A DNA stretch of 64,000 nt from Branchiostoma lanceolatum (lineage: Eukaryota; Chordata; Leptocardii; Amphioxiformes; Branchiostomatidae): positions 30,445,193 through 30,509,192 of the forward strand of contig NC_089723.1 of the NCBI RefSeq assembly GCF_035083965.1, given 5' to 3'. Of this stretch, positions 21,471-31,922 are shown one piece after another. The notes beneath the pieces were generated by a model. That model was not told where the DNA came from. It ran no database searches and was given only the letters and a program-made list of their open reading frames with translations. The translations under genes and the position numbers were made by a program. Positions within the stretch are counted from its first letter, which is position 1; the number at the start of each line of letters is the position of its first letter.

Positions 21471-21695
21471 CCTCCCCTTACAATTACACACCCCACACAT
21501 GTCCACGTGGCTGTCTGGGCTGTACTTTTGTCTAAATGAATGTACTTGTATCTTAGGTGGTGCAGCCAACTGGTCACTCTCTTCCACAGCCTAAGAAGCC
21601 TGCAGCAGTGGGCTGACGAGACTAAGAAAGCCGCCAATTAAGACTGTATACAAAGAAGCTTTGACTTCATTCCAAGTATTTATCTTATTTCCCGG

Positions 21696-24590
21696 ATGTT
21701 CAAGGGAATAATAATACAAGCAATCTTAGTGGTAGGATGCATAGGTTTAGACACGGCGTGTTTTCCTGGGTGTAAGAAGGCACAGCCATGGTCATTTTGC
21801 GTTCCCTATAGAGTACCCCCTGGACCTCAGCGGTCCCTTCATGTAGCTTGTATCTTATGCACCTCGCAACAACAACAGCAACAACAACAACAACAACATG
21901 CAAACTCCTCTAAACCAGCTTCAACATGCCTCCCCAACTTATTACGTGTAGGGGTTAGAGGGTTCTCTTTTGGGTTACTAAAACTGCGACCAGATGGGTA
22001 CAACCTAATCTCTGAACTTGCCCTTCTAGAATGTGGAATCACAGATTTAGAACAGGACACTTTGGCTGCGTTTCCTCGACTGTATCACCTATACCTCGAC
22101 TACAACAACTTGACTCACGTGAAGCGACGCTGGTTTGATGGTTTGATGTCCCCAGAAAGGTTACTAACCCTGTCCCTTTCACACAACTACATAAATAACA
22201 TCGATTCAAAATGCTTCCAAAACCTTTCGTCTCTACAAATATTGCTGCTTGACAGTAACTCCTTACAAATTGTCCAACCATCTTGGTTCCATGGATTAAA
22301 CAGTTTAGCCCATCTATCGTTGAAATCGAACTCAATCAAACATATTCATCCTAAGGCTTTCGAGTCATTGTCAAAGCTGGTGAACCTAGACATCAGCAGG
22401 AATGTGTTGGCATGTCTGTCCAGGGAAACCGTGAAGAAGCTAAGGAAGGTAAGACACCTTGAACTTGGTAGAAACAGATTGCTTCCGCTCGATTATTCTG
22501 CTTCGGTGATGAAATGGCATCTTGGTTACCGTTACTTCGGTCCCTACCACGGCCATAACATCGCGATAATGGTCGACGAAACACTATTCTGTCTTGCCAA
22601 AAGTGACCTGAAGCGATATCACGTCAACATACATAGCGACGCCTTCGCACAGCTAGCTCGGCTCGAGGTAGATCTAAACAATCAATGCCAGTCATTTAAC
22701 AGGTGGGAGACTGCAACAAGAAAGTATGAACTGCCATTTGTAATGATATCTGTTAATACAGAAGAAGAAACACCACTTGATACCAACGTCACAAACTTGT
22801 GCAAACATGCTTGGGAAGACCCTGGCAGCGTTAACATAGCAATTACGGGACATTCTACACTGCAGATAGTTCCCATGGTTGTAGGCAAGTATGACAAGCC
22901 TCATACTAGTGTTGCTGTGGTCATATCTGATGTCACCTCTAGTGTTGACAATGACGAATCTGCTGTTGAGAGCCACAACAGGAGCAGCATTAGCGCCTTT
23001 GAAGAAATAAAGAATGTGACGTGTTTTTACAAAGCTCGGGGCAAGTCCTGTCGACATGTTTTCACCGCGCCCATGTCCAGCACTCCTGGTGGCCCCGTGT
23101 GTGAAGAAAAGGGGAGGGTGACACACACAGCAAGAGCAATGACACACACAACAAGAGCAATGACACACACAACAAGAGCAATGACACACACAACAAGAGC
23201 ACAACAGTCCTACAGAACCAAGGCCATCCTAGATGAGAACAAAGCGACCACAACTCGAACTGTGATGGCACAACCGGGAAAGGAGAGATCGTTACATGTG
23301 GGGATCATCACAATGTTTGCTGTAGTAGGGGTTGTCATGGTAGCAGTGCTTGTAACATGCATCGTTAGGAGGCAACGGTGTTGTTCACGGGGTCACCTAG
23401 CCGCACATGCTGCTGCTGGTTCAGTGGAGCCTCCGCTGGCCCTCGTCTCTCTGAATCGCTGGATGATAAGTGAAGCAAACAGCCGTACGCGTGCCGTTGT
23501 CAACGTCGGCCAAAACACTGCAGACACGTGCACGGCCACACAAAATACGTCATCTTCAGGTGATGAGCTCCAATACAGCGGAATTCCTGACGAGCACTTT
23601 AACTACTACAACACACGACCGGGGGCACAACATCCTTATTGGGAAATATCAGATGAGTACTACACTGACTACTACAACACACGACTTTGGCCACATCATC
23701 CTTACTGGAATATCCCAGATGAGTGCTTCAACCACGAGAATACTCGTCCCCAGTCCTTTCCCGCGGCATCTGGTCGAAACCATGAAAATAGTTACACAGT
23801 GCGCCTCTCCGCCGCTGTAAAGGAGGTGGCCCTTCCTTCATCAACCAGGCTGGGCGTCAGGCATCCAGCGTATGGCACAGCCCCTGGAATGGCACCAACC
23901 TCAAACAGTAACCGAACTTCACGTCAGAGGATGGCAAACATTAGACCGAATGGAACACTCCCACGGATAAGGACAGACCCACAGATACCTGTACGCCAGA
24001 GGATGACACATATTAGACCGTATGGAACACTTCCACGGATAAGGATAGACCAACAGATGCATGTTCGTCAGAAGACGACACACGTTAGACCATATGGAAC
24101 ACTCCCACGGATCAAGACATACCCACAGATACCTGTACGTCAGAGGATGACACACGTTAGACCGTATGGAACACTCCCACGTATAACGACAGACCCACAG
24201 ATACCGGTGTGCAAGAGGATGGCACATGTTAAACCGTATGGAACACTCCCACGGAAAAGGATAGACCCACGGATGCCTGTACGTCAGAGGGTGACACACG
24301 TTCGACCATATGGAACACTCCCACGGATAAGGACAGACCCACAGATACCTGTACGCCAGAGGATGACACACGTTATACCGTATGGAACACTCCCACGGAT
24401 AAGGACAGACCCACAGACATCTGTGCGTCAGAGGATGACACACGTTAGACCGTATGGAACACTCCCACGGATCAGAACAGACTCACAGATGCCTGTACGT
24501 CAGAGGATGACACACATTAGACCGTATGGAACACTCCTGCGAACCAGGTCAGATCCACAAATACCTGTGTTTAAGAGGATGACACATTAG
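21696..24590 (+). CDS. Intronless LRR transmembrane receptor with tandem YGTL-repeat cytoplasmic tail (frame broken near its end)
   Basis: 964 codons from ATG 21696. Residues 1-20 form a signal peptide (IIIQAILVVGCIGL). A short polyglutamine run lies near 60-70. About seven leucine-rich repeats follow (100-270; e.g. LLTLSLSHNYINNI, SLQILLLDSNSLQIV), then a divergent ectodomain with Cys and N-X-S/T sites and four THTTRAM-type units near 475-505. One membrane helix spans 536-559 (GIITMFAVVGVVMVAVLVTC) and is followed by RRQRCC. The tail (about 400 residues) has three YYNTRP/HPYW-type units and nine 24-residue units at 743-958 with the core R-P-Y-G-T-L-P-R. No TIR or death domain. A 2-bp loss near 24584 puts a stop in the tenth unit; the lost frame continues at 24588-25032. 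A single-exon LRR gene suits an amphioxus innate receptor; ligand and signalling are unknown. Confidence 0.85.
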   Translation: MFKGIIIQAILVVGCIGLDTACFPGCKKAQPWSFCVPYRVPPGPQRSLHVACILCTSQQQQQQQQQQHANSSKPASTCLPNLLRVGVRGFSFGLLKLRPDGYNLISELALLECGITDLEQDTLAAFPRLYHLYLDYNNLTHVKRRWFDGLMSPERLLTLSLSHNYINNIDSKCFQNLSSLQILLLDSNSLQIVQPSWFHGLNSLAHLSLKSNSIKHIHPKAFESLSKLVNLDISRNVLACLSRETVKKLRKVRHLELGRNRLLPLDYSASVMKWHLGYRYFGPYHGHNIAIMVDETLFCLAKSDLKRYHVNIHSDAFAQLARLEVDLNNQCQSFNRWETATRKYELPFVMISVNTEEETPLDTNVTNLCKHAWEDPGSVNIAITGHSTLQIVPMVVGKYDKPHTSVAVVISDVTSSVDNDESAVESHNRSSISAFEEIKNVTCFYKARGKSCRHVFTAPMSSTPGGPVCEEKGRVTHTARAMTHTTRAMTHTTRAMTHTTRAQQSYRTKAILDENKATTTRTVMAQPGKERSLHVGIITMFAVVGVVMVAVLVTCIVRRQRCCSRGHLAAHAAAGSVEPPLALVSLNRWMISEANSRTRAVVNVGQNTADTCTATQNTSSSGDELQYSGIPDEHFNYYNTRPGAQHPYWEISDEYYTDYYNTRLWPHHPYWNIPDECFNHENTRPQSFPAASGRNHENSYTVRLSAAVKEVALPSSTRLGVRHPAYGTAPGMAPTSNSNRTSRQRMANIRPNGTLPRIRTDPQIPVRQRMTHIRPYGTLPRIRIDQQMHVRQKTTHVRPYGTLPRIKTYPQIPVRQRMTHVRPYGTLPRITTDPQIPVCKRMAHVKPYGTLPRKRIDPRMPVRQRVTHVRPYGTLPRIRTDPQIPVRQRMTHVIPYGTLPRIRTDPQTSVRQRMTHVRPYGTLPRIRTDSQMPVRQRMTHIRPYGTLLRTRSDPQIPVFKRMTH

Positions 24591-24660
24591 ACCGTATGGA
24601 ACTCTCCAACGAATCAGGGCAGACCAACAGATACCTGTCAGTCATGATCAGAGGATGACA
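23922..24660 (+). repeat. In-frame 72-bp coding minisatellite (24 residues per unit)
   Basis: Nine full units plus broken tenth and eleventh units encode R-Q-R-M-T-H-V-R-P-Y-G-T-L-P-R-I-R-T-D-P. Unit-to-unit differences are mostly replacement changes at a few positions (I/V before RP, R/K/T after PR), while P-Y-G-T-L is invariant in the nine full units except for Asn in the first. Confidence 0.9.
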
Positions 24661-25032
24661 CACATAAGGTCGTATGGAGTGTCTGTAGCAGGCAGGTACA
24701 GAGCCAGAGATCTAGCCTTGATTGGTAAATATGGCAGACCACGAGGTAGAGGTCATGGAAGAACTTTGTATCATAGCCACACTGCTCAACCTGCAATGGC
24801 GACCACACAGAGCACTAACGTAAGGTACCAGGCTGCACACACAGCAAACAGCAAAACATACCAAAACGTGTCGTACCAACCAGCCACAAATGTGCCCATC
24901 ACCGGATCCAAAGGTGATGTTTTGAGTAGACGGGACCAGATTCACAGGTCACAAACCTTTCGAACTGCTGAGTCAAAGTCAAGGATACAGCAGTCCACGC
25001 ACAGGACAGATCATCGCCGGAAAAGTGTTTAG
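24588..25032 (+). pseudogene. Displaced C-terminus of the LRR receptor (downstream of a 2-bp frameshift)
   Basis: Read two bases out of phase from the preceding frame, the tenth repeat resumes (RPYGTLQRIRADQQIPV), followed by an eleventh degenerate unit (RMTHIRSYGVSVAGRY) and a basic, Ser/Gln/Thr-rich C-terminus ending at TAG 25030-25032. The sister units read ATGACACACATTAGACC, while this one reads ATGACACATTAGACC, so one CA pair has been lost in a CA run. It is either a real truncating allele or an assembly/sequencing slip. Confidence 0.75.
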
Positions 25033-25099
25033 GAAGTGATTCATCATACCCAACATTGTAGCGTTCAGAAATTTACTTCCACACTAACTCGTAGCCAGA

Positions 25100-25960
25100 A
25101 TTGAAAATGCAGGTTGTCAAAGGGTTTTAATGGCACAACTACCCTACACCACAGTGTTAAAAATGCATCTCCCTCTTACCCAACACCCCAGCGTTAGCAG
25201 CTCAACACTTACCCAACACCCCAGCGCAGCTCCACACTTACGCAACACACCAGTGTTAATGATGAGCCCACTTACCCAACATCATAGTGTTAGAGATGGA
25301 GCTTTCCCATTACCCAACATCCCAGTGTTAAAAATGCAGCTCCATGCTTACCCAACACCCCAGCGTTAGCAGCTCAACACTTACCCAACACCCCAGCGCA
25401 GCTCCACACCTACGCAACACACCAGTGTTAATGATGAGCCCACTTACCCAACATCATAGTGTTAGAGATGGAGCTTCCCCATTACCCAACACCCCAGTGT
25501 TAAAAACGCAGCTCCATGCTTACCCAACACCCCAGTGTTAGAGATGGAGCTCCACACTTACCCAACACCACAGTGTTAAAAATGCAGCTCCACACTTACC
25601 CAACACCACAGTGTTAATAATGCAGCTCCACACTTTCCCAACATCCCAGTGTTAAAGATGTAGCTCCACACTTACCCATCATTCCAGTGTTAGAGATGGA
25701 GCTTTACACTAGCTTACTCAACACCCCAGTGTTAAGAAATATGCAGCTCCACACTTACTCAACACCCCAGTGTAACAATACAGCTCCACACTTACCCAAC
25801 ATCCCAGTATTAAAAAGCCATCTCCACAGTTACCAAACATCCTTGCGTTGAAAATACAGTTCTACACTTACCCAACATCCCAGTGGTAAAAACTTCCATA
25901 CTTACCAGTGTTAGAAAGCAGGTCCTTACTTACCAACATTCCTGAGGTTAAAAGGCAGCG
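25100..25960. repeat. Minisatellite 'TTACCCAACACCCCAGTGTTA...' with higher-order structure
   Basis: Basic unit of about 36 bases (ACTTACCCAACACCCCAGTG, TTAAAAATGCAGCTCCAC). Within it, 25187-25357 and 25358-25530 are nearly identical higher-order repeats of about 171 bases. Units become more diverged toward 25960. It begins about 70 bases after the LRR gene stop codon, so its start probably lies in the 3' UTR. Confidence 0.9.
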
Positions 25961-26267
25961 CCACATTTACCAAGCAAACCGCATTTGTTGCAGAAACTTG
26001 GAGGTGCAGGAAGATTATTTTCGTTGCTTTGCTCTTGCTGGAGAACCGAATCATAAATAGATTTTTCTTCAAATCTTTGCTCTTGCACCGAGGAACTTTG
26101 CCGATTTGTGCGTTATGATTGTAACTACATATAAATGTATAGACACTGTAGTGGCACATATAAACACTGTTTTAAAGATAGCATGTAAAAGTATCAGTAG
26201 TTCATTTAATAAACAACTCATTGGTTAAAGAAACTTTGAGAGCTCATCTGTACTGGTAGAATACATA

Positions 26268-26544
26268 ATTGTGCATTTTGAGCGTTGTTCCAACACTAAG
26301 AAAACACTAACCACGAATTTTCAGTCGATCTCGTCGACCTTCATCAGATGTCTGGGTCACTGCCCTGACGTCATCGCGTTACCGGTTTCCTGACAGTCAG
26401 GGCTGTGAACCAGACATGTGACGTCATGGCGTTACCGGTTTCCCGACAGTCAGGGCTGTGAACCAGACATGTGATGAAGGCCGACGAGATCGACTGAAAA
26501 TTCATGGTGTCTTTTTGTGTTGGAACAAAGCTCAAATGCACAAT
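26268..26544. mobile_element. MITE with ~75-bp terminal inverted repeats and internal duplication
   Basis: ATTGTGCATTTTGAGCGTTG at the left is inverted at the right (reverse complement ATTGTGCATTTGAGCTTTGT), and the match extends inward through GTTCCAACAC and TTTTCAGTCGATCTCGTCGA. The core holds two direct copies of about 68 bases (GCGTTACCGGTTTCCTGACA, GTCAGGGCTGTGAACCAGAC). Confidence 0.85.
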
Positions 26545-26668
26545 CAAACTTTGAGATTGTTGCAACTTCGCAAAATGTTGATAATTGACTGAAAAAAAAC
26601 TGGTGCGTACTGTAATAGATTTACCTCTATACATGTAAGCCAGAGAAATATCGATTACACTCTCGTTG

Positions 26669-26802
26669 ACACACACACGCACACAAACACACACACAAAC
26701 ACATATAAAACACACATATAGGTTCAAACAAACACGTACGCACACACACACACACAAACGCACACACAAACGCATACACACTCACACTCACTCACACACA
26801 CT
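26669..26802. repeat. (CA)n-rich simple sequence
   Basis: Imperfect CACACA/CACAAA repeat in two blocks split by a short unique segment near 26705-26735. Confidence 0.9.
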
Positions 26803-27384
26803 TCAGTATATTTTTAATATGTATATTATGTTTCATTTCATATCGTATTGAATCACATGTATGCATTATTTGCTATGTTCTGCTGTTTGACTAAAATACA
26901 ATCCAGTCACGTGACTGTACCAGTAGACCAATCAGTGAGTCTGTTTTTTATATCTAGTAACGTGTGTTACTAGATAAATCATAATGTTTTTAGAGTCATC
27001 AGTTCTAGTCTGGTGACCTTGAATGGCTCGTATGGACTAAAACGTCTTCTGTGGTACTGCTACTAAGTGTACCGGAAAGTGTAATGACGGGGATCTTAGC
27101 TGATGCCCTATAAATATATCATACATGTACAGTATCAGATTACTATCAAAAGGTAACCAGTTGTGTAGTAAAGCATATATGATACAAGAGTTCGAAGACC
27201 TCGTACCTCCATGAAATATTTTAAGCCTTTAGTGCACATACCAATTCTTCACTATGGGGGTACATATCTTTGTATTATTCTTACCTTCTGCATGTAAGGA
27301 ATATTGTTCAGACTTGTAAAATCTGTTTCAATAACTGTACAAATACTGCTGTGTTCACTCAGAGATCTAAAAATCGGTGTACAC

Positions 27385-27760
27385 AATTCATAATCGTTGA
27401 ATGAAACAGTTTTAAAACTTTTTTTATAATCCAAACTATGTGAAACTCATGGAACCGAGTGGTCCGATTGGTTGCTAATATAAATAGTTCTGAATCAACG
27501 ATTGGAACAGTTTCCGAACTTTTTATTGACCAATCTGAACACTTGGTTCCATATACCTCACACAGTTTAGCCTGGGTGATGTTACCTTCCGCCGTCGTAA
27601 CCGCTGGCTCTATCTTTTCGCTTGCTGCCATGGTTAACAATCAAAAGATTGAGCTAGCGGTCACTACGGAGGATGGTACCCAGGCTTCACAAAGTTTACC
27701 TGGAATGCGGAAACCCATTGTTTTAGCCGACAGATCTTACATTAACAGAAGATTTGTCAA
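27385..27760. repeat. Complex quasi-palindromic region
   Basis: AGTTTAGCCTGGGTGATGTT ... CGCTGGCTCTATCTTTTCG on one side is mirrored as an inverted copy AAGATTGAGCTAGCGGTCAC ... ACCCAGGCTTCACAAAGTTT on the other, centred near 27631. A second pair of related segments (AAACAGTTTTAAAACTTTTT and GGAACAGTTTCCGAACTTTT) lies in direct orientation. Open frames on both strands start near the centre and encode similar short peptides because of this symmetry. Confidence 0.6.
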
Positions 27761-28811
27761 AGGTCTATGCCTAAGAGGAACGGCCAAGGTACAGGATAAT
27801 GTGTTCTGATGGACTTCCAAAGTTTTTATTTATCATTTTCACGAACCAAGTACAGATTAGACTGTATTGTACGTGACAGGTCATCTAGTATTGTGTACTT
27901 GTGGATTGTTATATCAGTGGTCAAAGGTCTTTTTCCGTTGGGTTCGGCAGCAAATATTTGCACGGGAATTAACGTCAATAACTGACGGTCCGAACGTTTG
28001 ATAAAGCCGGCATGTATACCAAACATAACTATGGAGATTGAAGTATTTGTTCCTCAGGGGGCACTGAAAACGTTTCCTTATCAGAACGAGCGTATACTAA
28101 GAAATGCTGTTGCTTTGGACACCCTTAGATGCGCGGACCACTGTCCAATCTCCGCATTCAGGTAAAAGTTTGCCTCATGATCAGCGTACAACTGTCTACA
28201 TTCTGCGCAATGTTTTGAACCAAACAGCAATCAACAGGAGCCTACCATACATGAAACAACGTTAACAAGTCACGGACAGGTAAGAGTCTAATCACATTTC
28301 TACATCGACAGATCGGTACAACTGAGAGTTGTAAGTACCAGGATGTTTAGTGTCGATGATAATATCTCCACATTAAATGACCGTGGAAATTGACAAAATT
28401 AAACCAGTAGCCTAAGACACAAAGACTATTAGACACAACGGTTATAGCGACTTGATATGCTTTGTACATTGAGTGTTCGGAGGGCTTTTGGTGTTAAGAT
28501 TGTGTGTGGTCTACGCTATACACTTAATCTGGTGTGCACCTTATCATTTCATATTATGTCATATCACTGTACATTTCTAACTAGTATCCAACCTCATAAG
28601 TCATGCGAATATTCCCGTACGTTCTTTTTTTCTGAATGAAAAAGAAACGAAACCGTACGTGCGTATTGTAGGAAACATAACTAAGTTTTTCGGTCCAAGC
28701 TCCATATAGTTGAAACGCAGGACAAATATATCACCATTTGTCTGATTGGCTCTAGTACATATGTGTTTTTTCACCATGCCTCATTTGTCTAGATCCCAAA
28801 ATTACATCTGC

Positions 28812-29250
28812 TCAGATTCTAAGTGGGGATCGATAGAAGTGACAGTACATCGTCTAATTGCGCCAAATTAATGCGCCGACACTGCGAATTTTTGTCTCGC
28901 GGTCACTGTGACATGCAACACCATAGTAAAGTACGTGACCTCTACAAACAAAATGGCGGCGCCCGGAACGTCACATTCTCAGTTTCACCTGAAATTCAGA
29001 TACAAGATAGCGTTATTCGAGATCGCAGTGTTGCCACTGACTTAAAACCAATGTTCAATGATTAAAATTAATTGAAAAAGGATATTTGTAGTATTGCGCC
29101 CATTTGCCCTATTTTTAGCCTGTAAAAATTTTGCAATTGCGAATTTGTCGAAATTCTAAAAAATCACAGTTTCAGGCGACATATTGGCGCTGTTTGGCGC
29201 TGAATGTCTTTCGCATTTCGGTGTTACTAGTCGCTGCCTAGTGAGATACC
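28812..29250. mobile_element. MITE-like repeat with 'GCGCCAAATT...GCGAATTTTTG' blocks, copy 1
   Basis: GTCTAATTGCGCCAAATTAA, CACTGCGAATTTTTGTCTCG and, in the opposite sense, CAGTTTCAGGCGACATATTG resemble blocks of 33825-34185. Copy ends are not sharply defined. A short ATG frame at 28953 inside it is probably fortuitous. Confidence 0.5.
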
Positions 29251-30520
29251 TGTTTAAAGGTACAAAACGAACTGCACCTAGTACCACGTTAGCACGTAGG
29301 CTGGGCCTTGTATCTTGCAAGAGGGGGTGGGGGGCTTAACGGGGCGAAGTTCAGTGTATGCTAACGTAACATGACCAGTTTACGTCCGATTTATTCAAAA
29401 AGTTATTTATTCTAAAACCGCGTGGACAGAGCCAAATGTTTAACCCATGGGTAGAAATATCAGCTCCTCTAACAAGAAAATGCATGGTCTGTAAGTTTTT
29501 CTCCGCCTGTCTAACGCCGTGCGAGCATGTATTTATACTGGGGTATATGGTGTAGAATTGTGCTAGGCTTACCCTTTATCGTCCACCTCCGTATTTTCCC
29601 TTCTAGCGCTATGCTTGAAGAACATAGACCGCAAAAAAATGCACAGTAACTGTCGAAAGTAGTCTACAGACAAATGACAGTAAAGTCACTATGTTTGTCC
29701 TTCCGCTTGCCCGACGCGATGGAACAAAACGATTTTTGTATTGTGAATTTCCCCGAAATCAGCAGCACGTGGCGTTCACGTGATAAACGCATGGCTATGA
29801 TGTTATGCCGTACAAAAATGTATCATCTGAGCGGGGGTCGCTAGGTTGTATCAAACCTTCCTAAAACTGGCAAGAGTTTCAAACCCCGAATCACCATGGA
29901 TAGTCTGCATATCAAAGAAAGGTTTGACGTCAGCTACGTTTAAGATATACTAGCTATCGTGTAAGTTAGAAAAATATGATGGAATACGCGGTGTCGAATT
30001 ACATATGAAATGCGTCATGCATGACGCTTCCGTGCAACTTGTTGTTACTGGTTCAGGAGTTTATCCTGTTATGTCGCTGGACGTAAACCCTTTTAAATGT
30101 TTTGTATAAAAGAGAGAGATGGCTGAGGATCATACTTATGAGGTTCTTTGTTTCTCATGAGAACAGGCTTTAGCATAATACACCGCGACATGTGCACATG
30201 ACCCAATCTGGACGTTAACTACTCTTGCACGTAAATAGGTCATATTACCTTACATGTAACCAAGGAGGTTAAAATAGATTATTTCATAATTTTATGTAAC
30301 GTCTTGTCTCCATAGGAAAATTGACAGGATGTTTCTAAGTGACTAGAAAGGTTTCGATCCATTACTCTCTACTCCTCTGTGCCGACTGACAACTTGACAT
30401 ATATGGTATGAACAATGCTACTGCTTAATCTTTTAACAGTAACGAATCAGTACACATTAACTATCGTGCTGTGCCCATTATCGCTTACTAGTATACTGTA
30501 TACGTATTTTGGATACTCAA
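29250..30520. other. Intergenic, nothing recognised
   Basis: No exon, RNA gene or defined repeat could be supported on either strand. Confidence 0.4.
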
Positions 30521-30522
30521 AT

Positions 30523-30737
30523 ACTGTTAATGCAGAAATGTTCGCGGTGGTTTCATGTTCGTGGTTTTCACGGTAAGCTCTTCGCCGCGAACTTAAAACC
30601 ACCGCGAACTTGTTTTCCCTCCTAACCCCTTGTCTATACTATTGTCTCAAAAACGAACTTAAAACCACCGCGAACACTCTACTTTCTCCCTGTCAAGAAA
30701 TTAAAACCACGCGAACTTAAATGCATTTACAGATACT
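30523..30737. mobile_element. MITE of the 'TACTGTAAA / TTCGCGG' family, copy 4
   Basis: Left end ATACTGTTAATGCAGAAATG, right end AAATGCATTTACAGATACT. The interior carries GTTCGCGGTGGTTTCATGTT and, inverted, AACTTAAAACCACCGCGAAC twice. Family membership is clear by eye. Confidence 0.85.
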
Positions 30738-31922
30738 AGTATGTACTTAACTTTTATGTGCAGATCTCGATGTGGGTTGTTGGTCAACATGTACGGACCA
30801 GTTCGCCATATGAGCCCGCGGTGACGGGTTGGTGTTACCGATACGGAATAAGGTTTGTCAGGATTATCTAATCCGATAATAAGTGGTTTTAAATCAACCA
30901 CACTTACATGTGCGAAGTAATACGACTGTGTGAAAATAGCAAACTTTGAGTTGTAAATAAAACGCATCGGTTGTGTCATACGGTTAAAGTACTAATAGGT
31001 TACATTATCTTGATAATTATGTATTAGTGAACTATTCGATTGCCAAGTAAACTACTATGGTGTCTATTAATTTTACAATGTGTCTGCAATTGAATACAAC
31101 CTTATTTATTTGGTCGAAGTCTGTTCTACTTTAAATAGCTACAAAACGTGTGTAATGTGGTCATTGTTGAAGACTTGTTTATGTTCGTCAGTTCAGAACT
31201 GTACAGGTGCACCTGACCAGTCAACCAGTGGATCTTATCTCCAAGCAGATGCTAGGGTGGAAGAACGTATCGATTTCTGACTGCCTAGCTTCTCCGACAG
31301 CCACTCACCCTGTCAGTGGTCATGCGGATCAAACTCTTCGAGAAAACAATCGCCTGATTTGATAACCAGAGGGAAGTATGGGTTCTCTATTTTCATAGTT
31401 TTGTTTCTTTTTTTGGCGACACCTTAGGGGCGAGCCAACCGGTTATCTTCACACTATTTAAATTTGATTTTACAACATGGTTGTTTAAACAAGGTAATAT
31501 CTTATTTCTTTCTACGTCATCACGATTCAAATGAGGTCAAAGTGCCACCATGCAGAATGAAAAGAAGGTAAGGGGTAGGTTTTACTTGACACACGACCGC
31601 GCGAAAAGATAGGGCAATGCGCAGGCGCAGGCGTAGGCCCTCGTCTATACCCAAAACCTTTTCCTTTTCTTCTTCGTCTCTCCTCTCCAACCATGCACCA
31701 CTAACCGTCAAGCCACATTATCTTTCAGGAAGTTTTTGCGGTTTTCCCACCACAAAAATAAGACATGTGACAAGCAAGTTATCCTGGCAAGTGGCAAAGT
31801 TCATGCCATATTTCATTAAAAAATGGATGGAAAAGTATAGATAAAGTGTATCGCAGGATAGCTTGCTTTCACATGTAAGAAGTTACTTCGGAGAGAAGTT
31901 CTTACTATTCATTTTGTTTCAG

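Noticed and set aside
23919..24443. Minus-strand 174-codon frame with CHPLTYRYLWVCPYPWECS repeats
   Set aside because: Shadow of the plus-strand 72-bp coding repeat.
25130..25541. Frames over the 36-bp minisatellite
   Set aside because: Products of the tandem repeat, not protein-like.
25100..25960. CRISPR-like array
   Set aside because: Units are contiguous tandem repeats without unique spacers, in a eukaryotic genome.
26371..26781. Minus-strand Cys/Val-rich frame (CVCVCVR)
   Set aside because: CA-repeat read in an open frame.
28953..29045. Short ATGGCGGCGCCC frame as a first exon
   Set aside because: It lies in a repeat-like block and ends after 30 codons with no donor I could justify.
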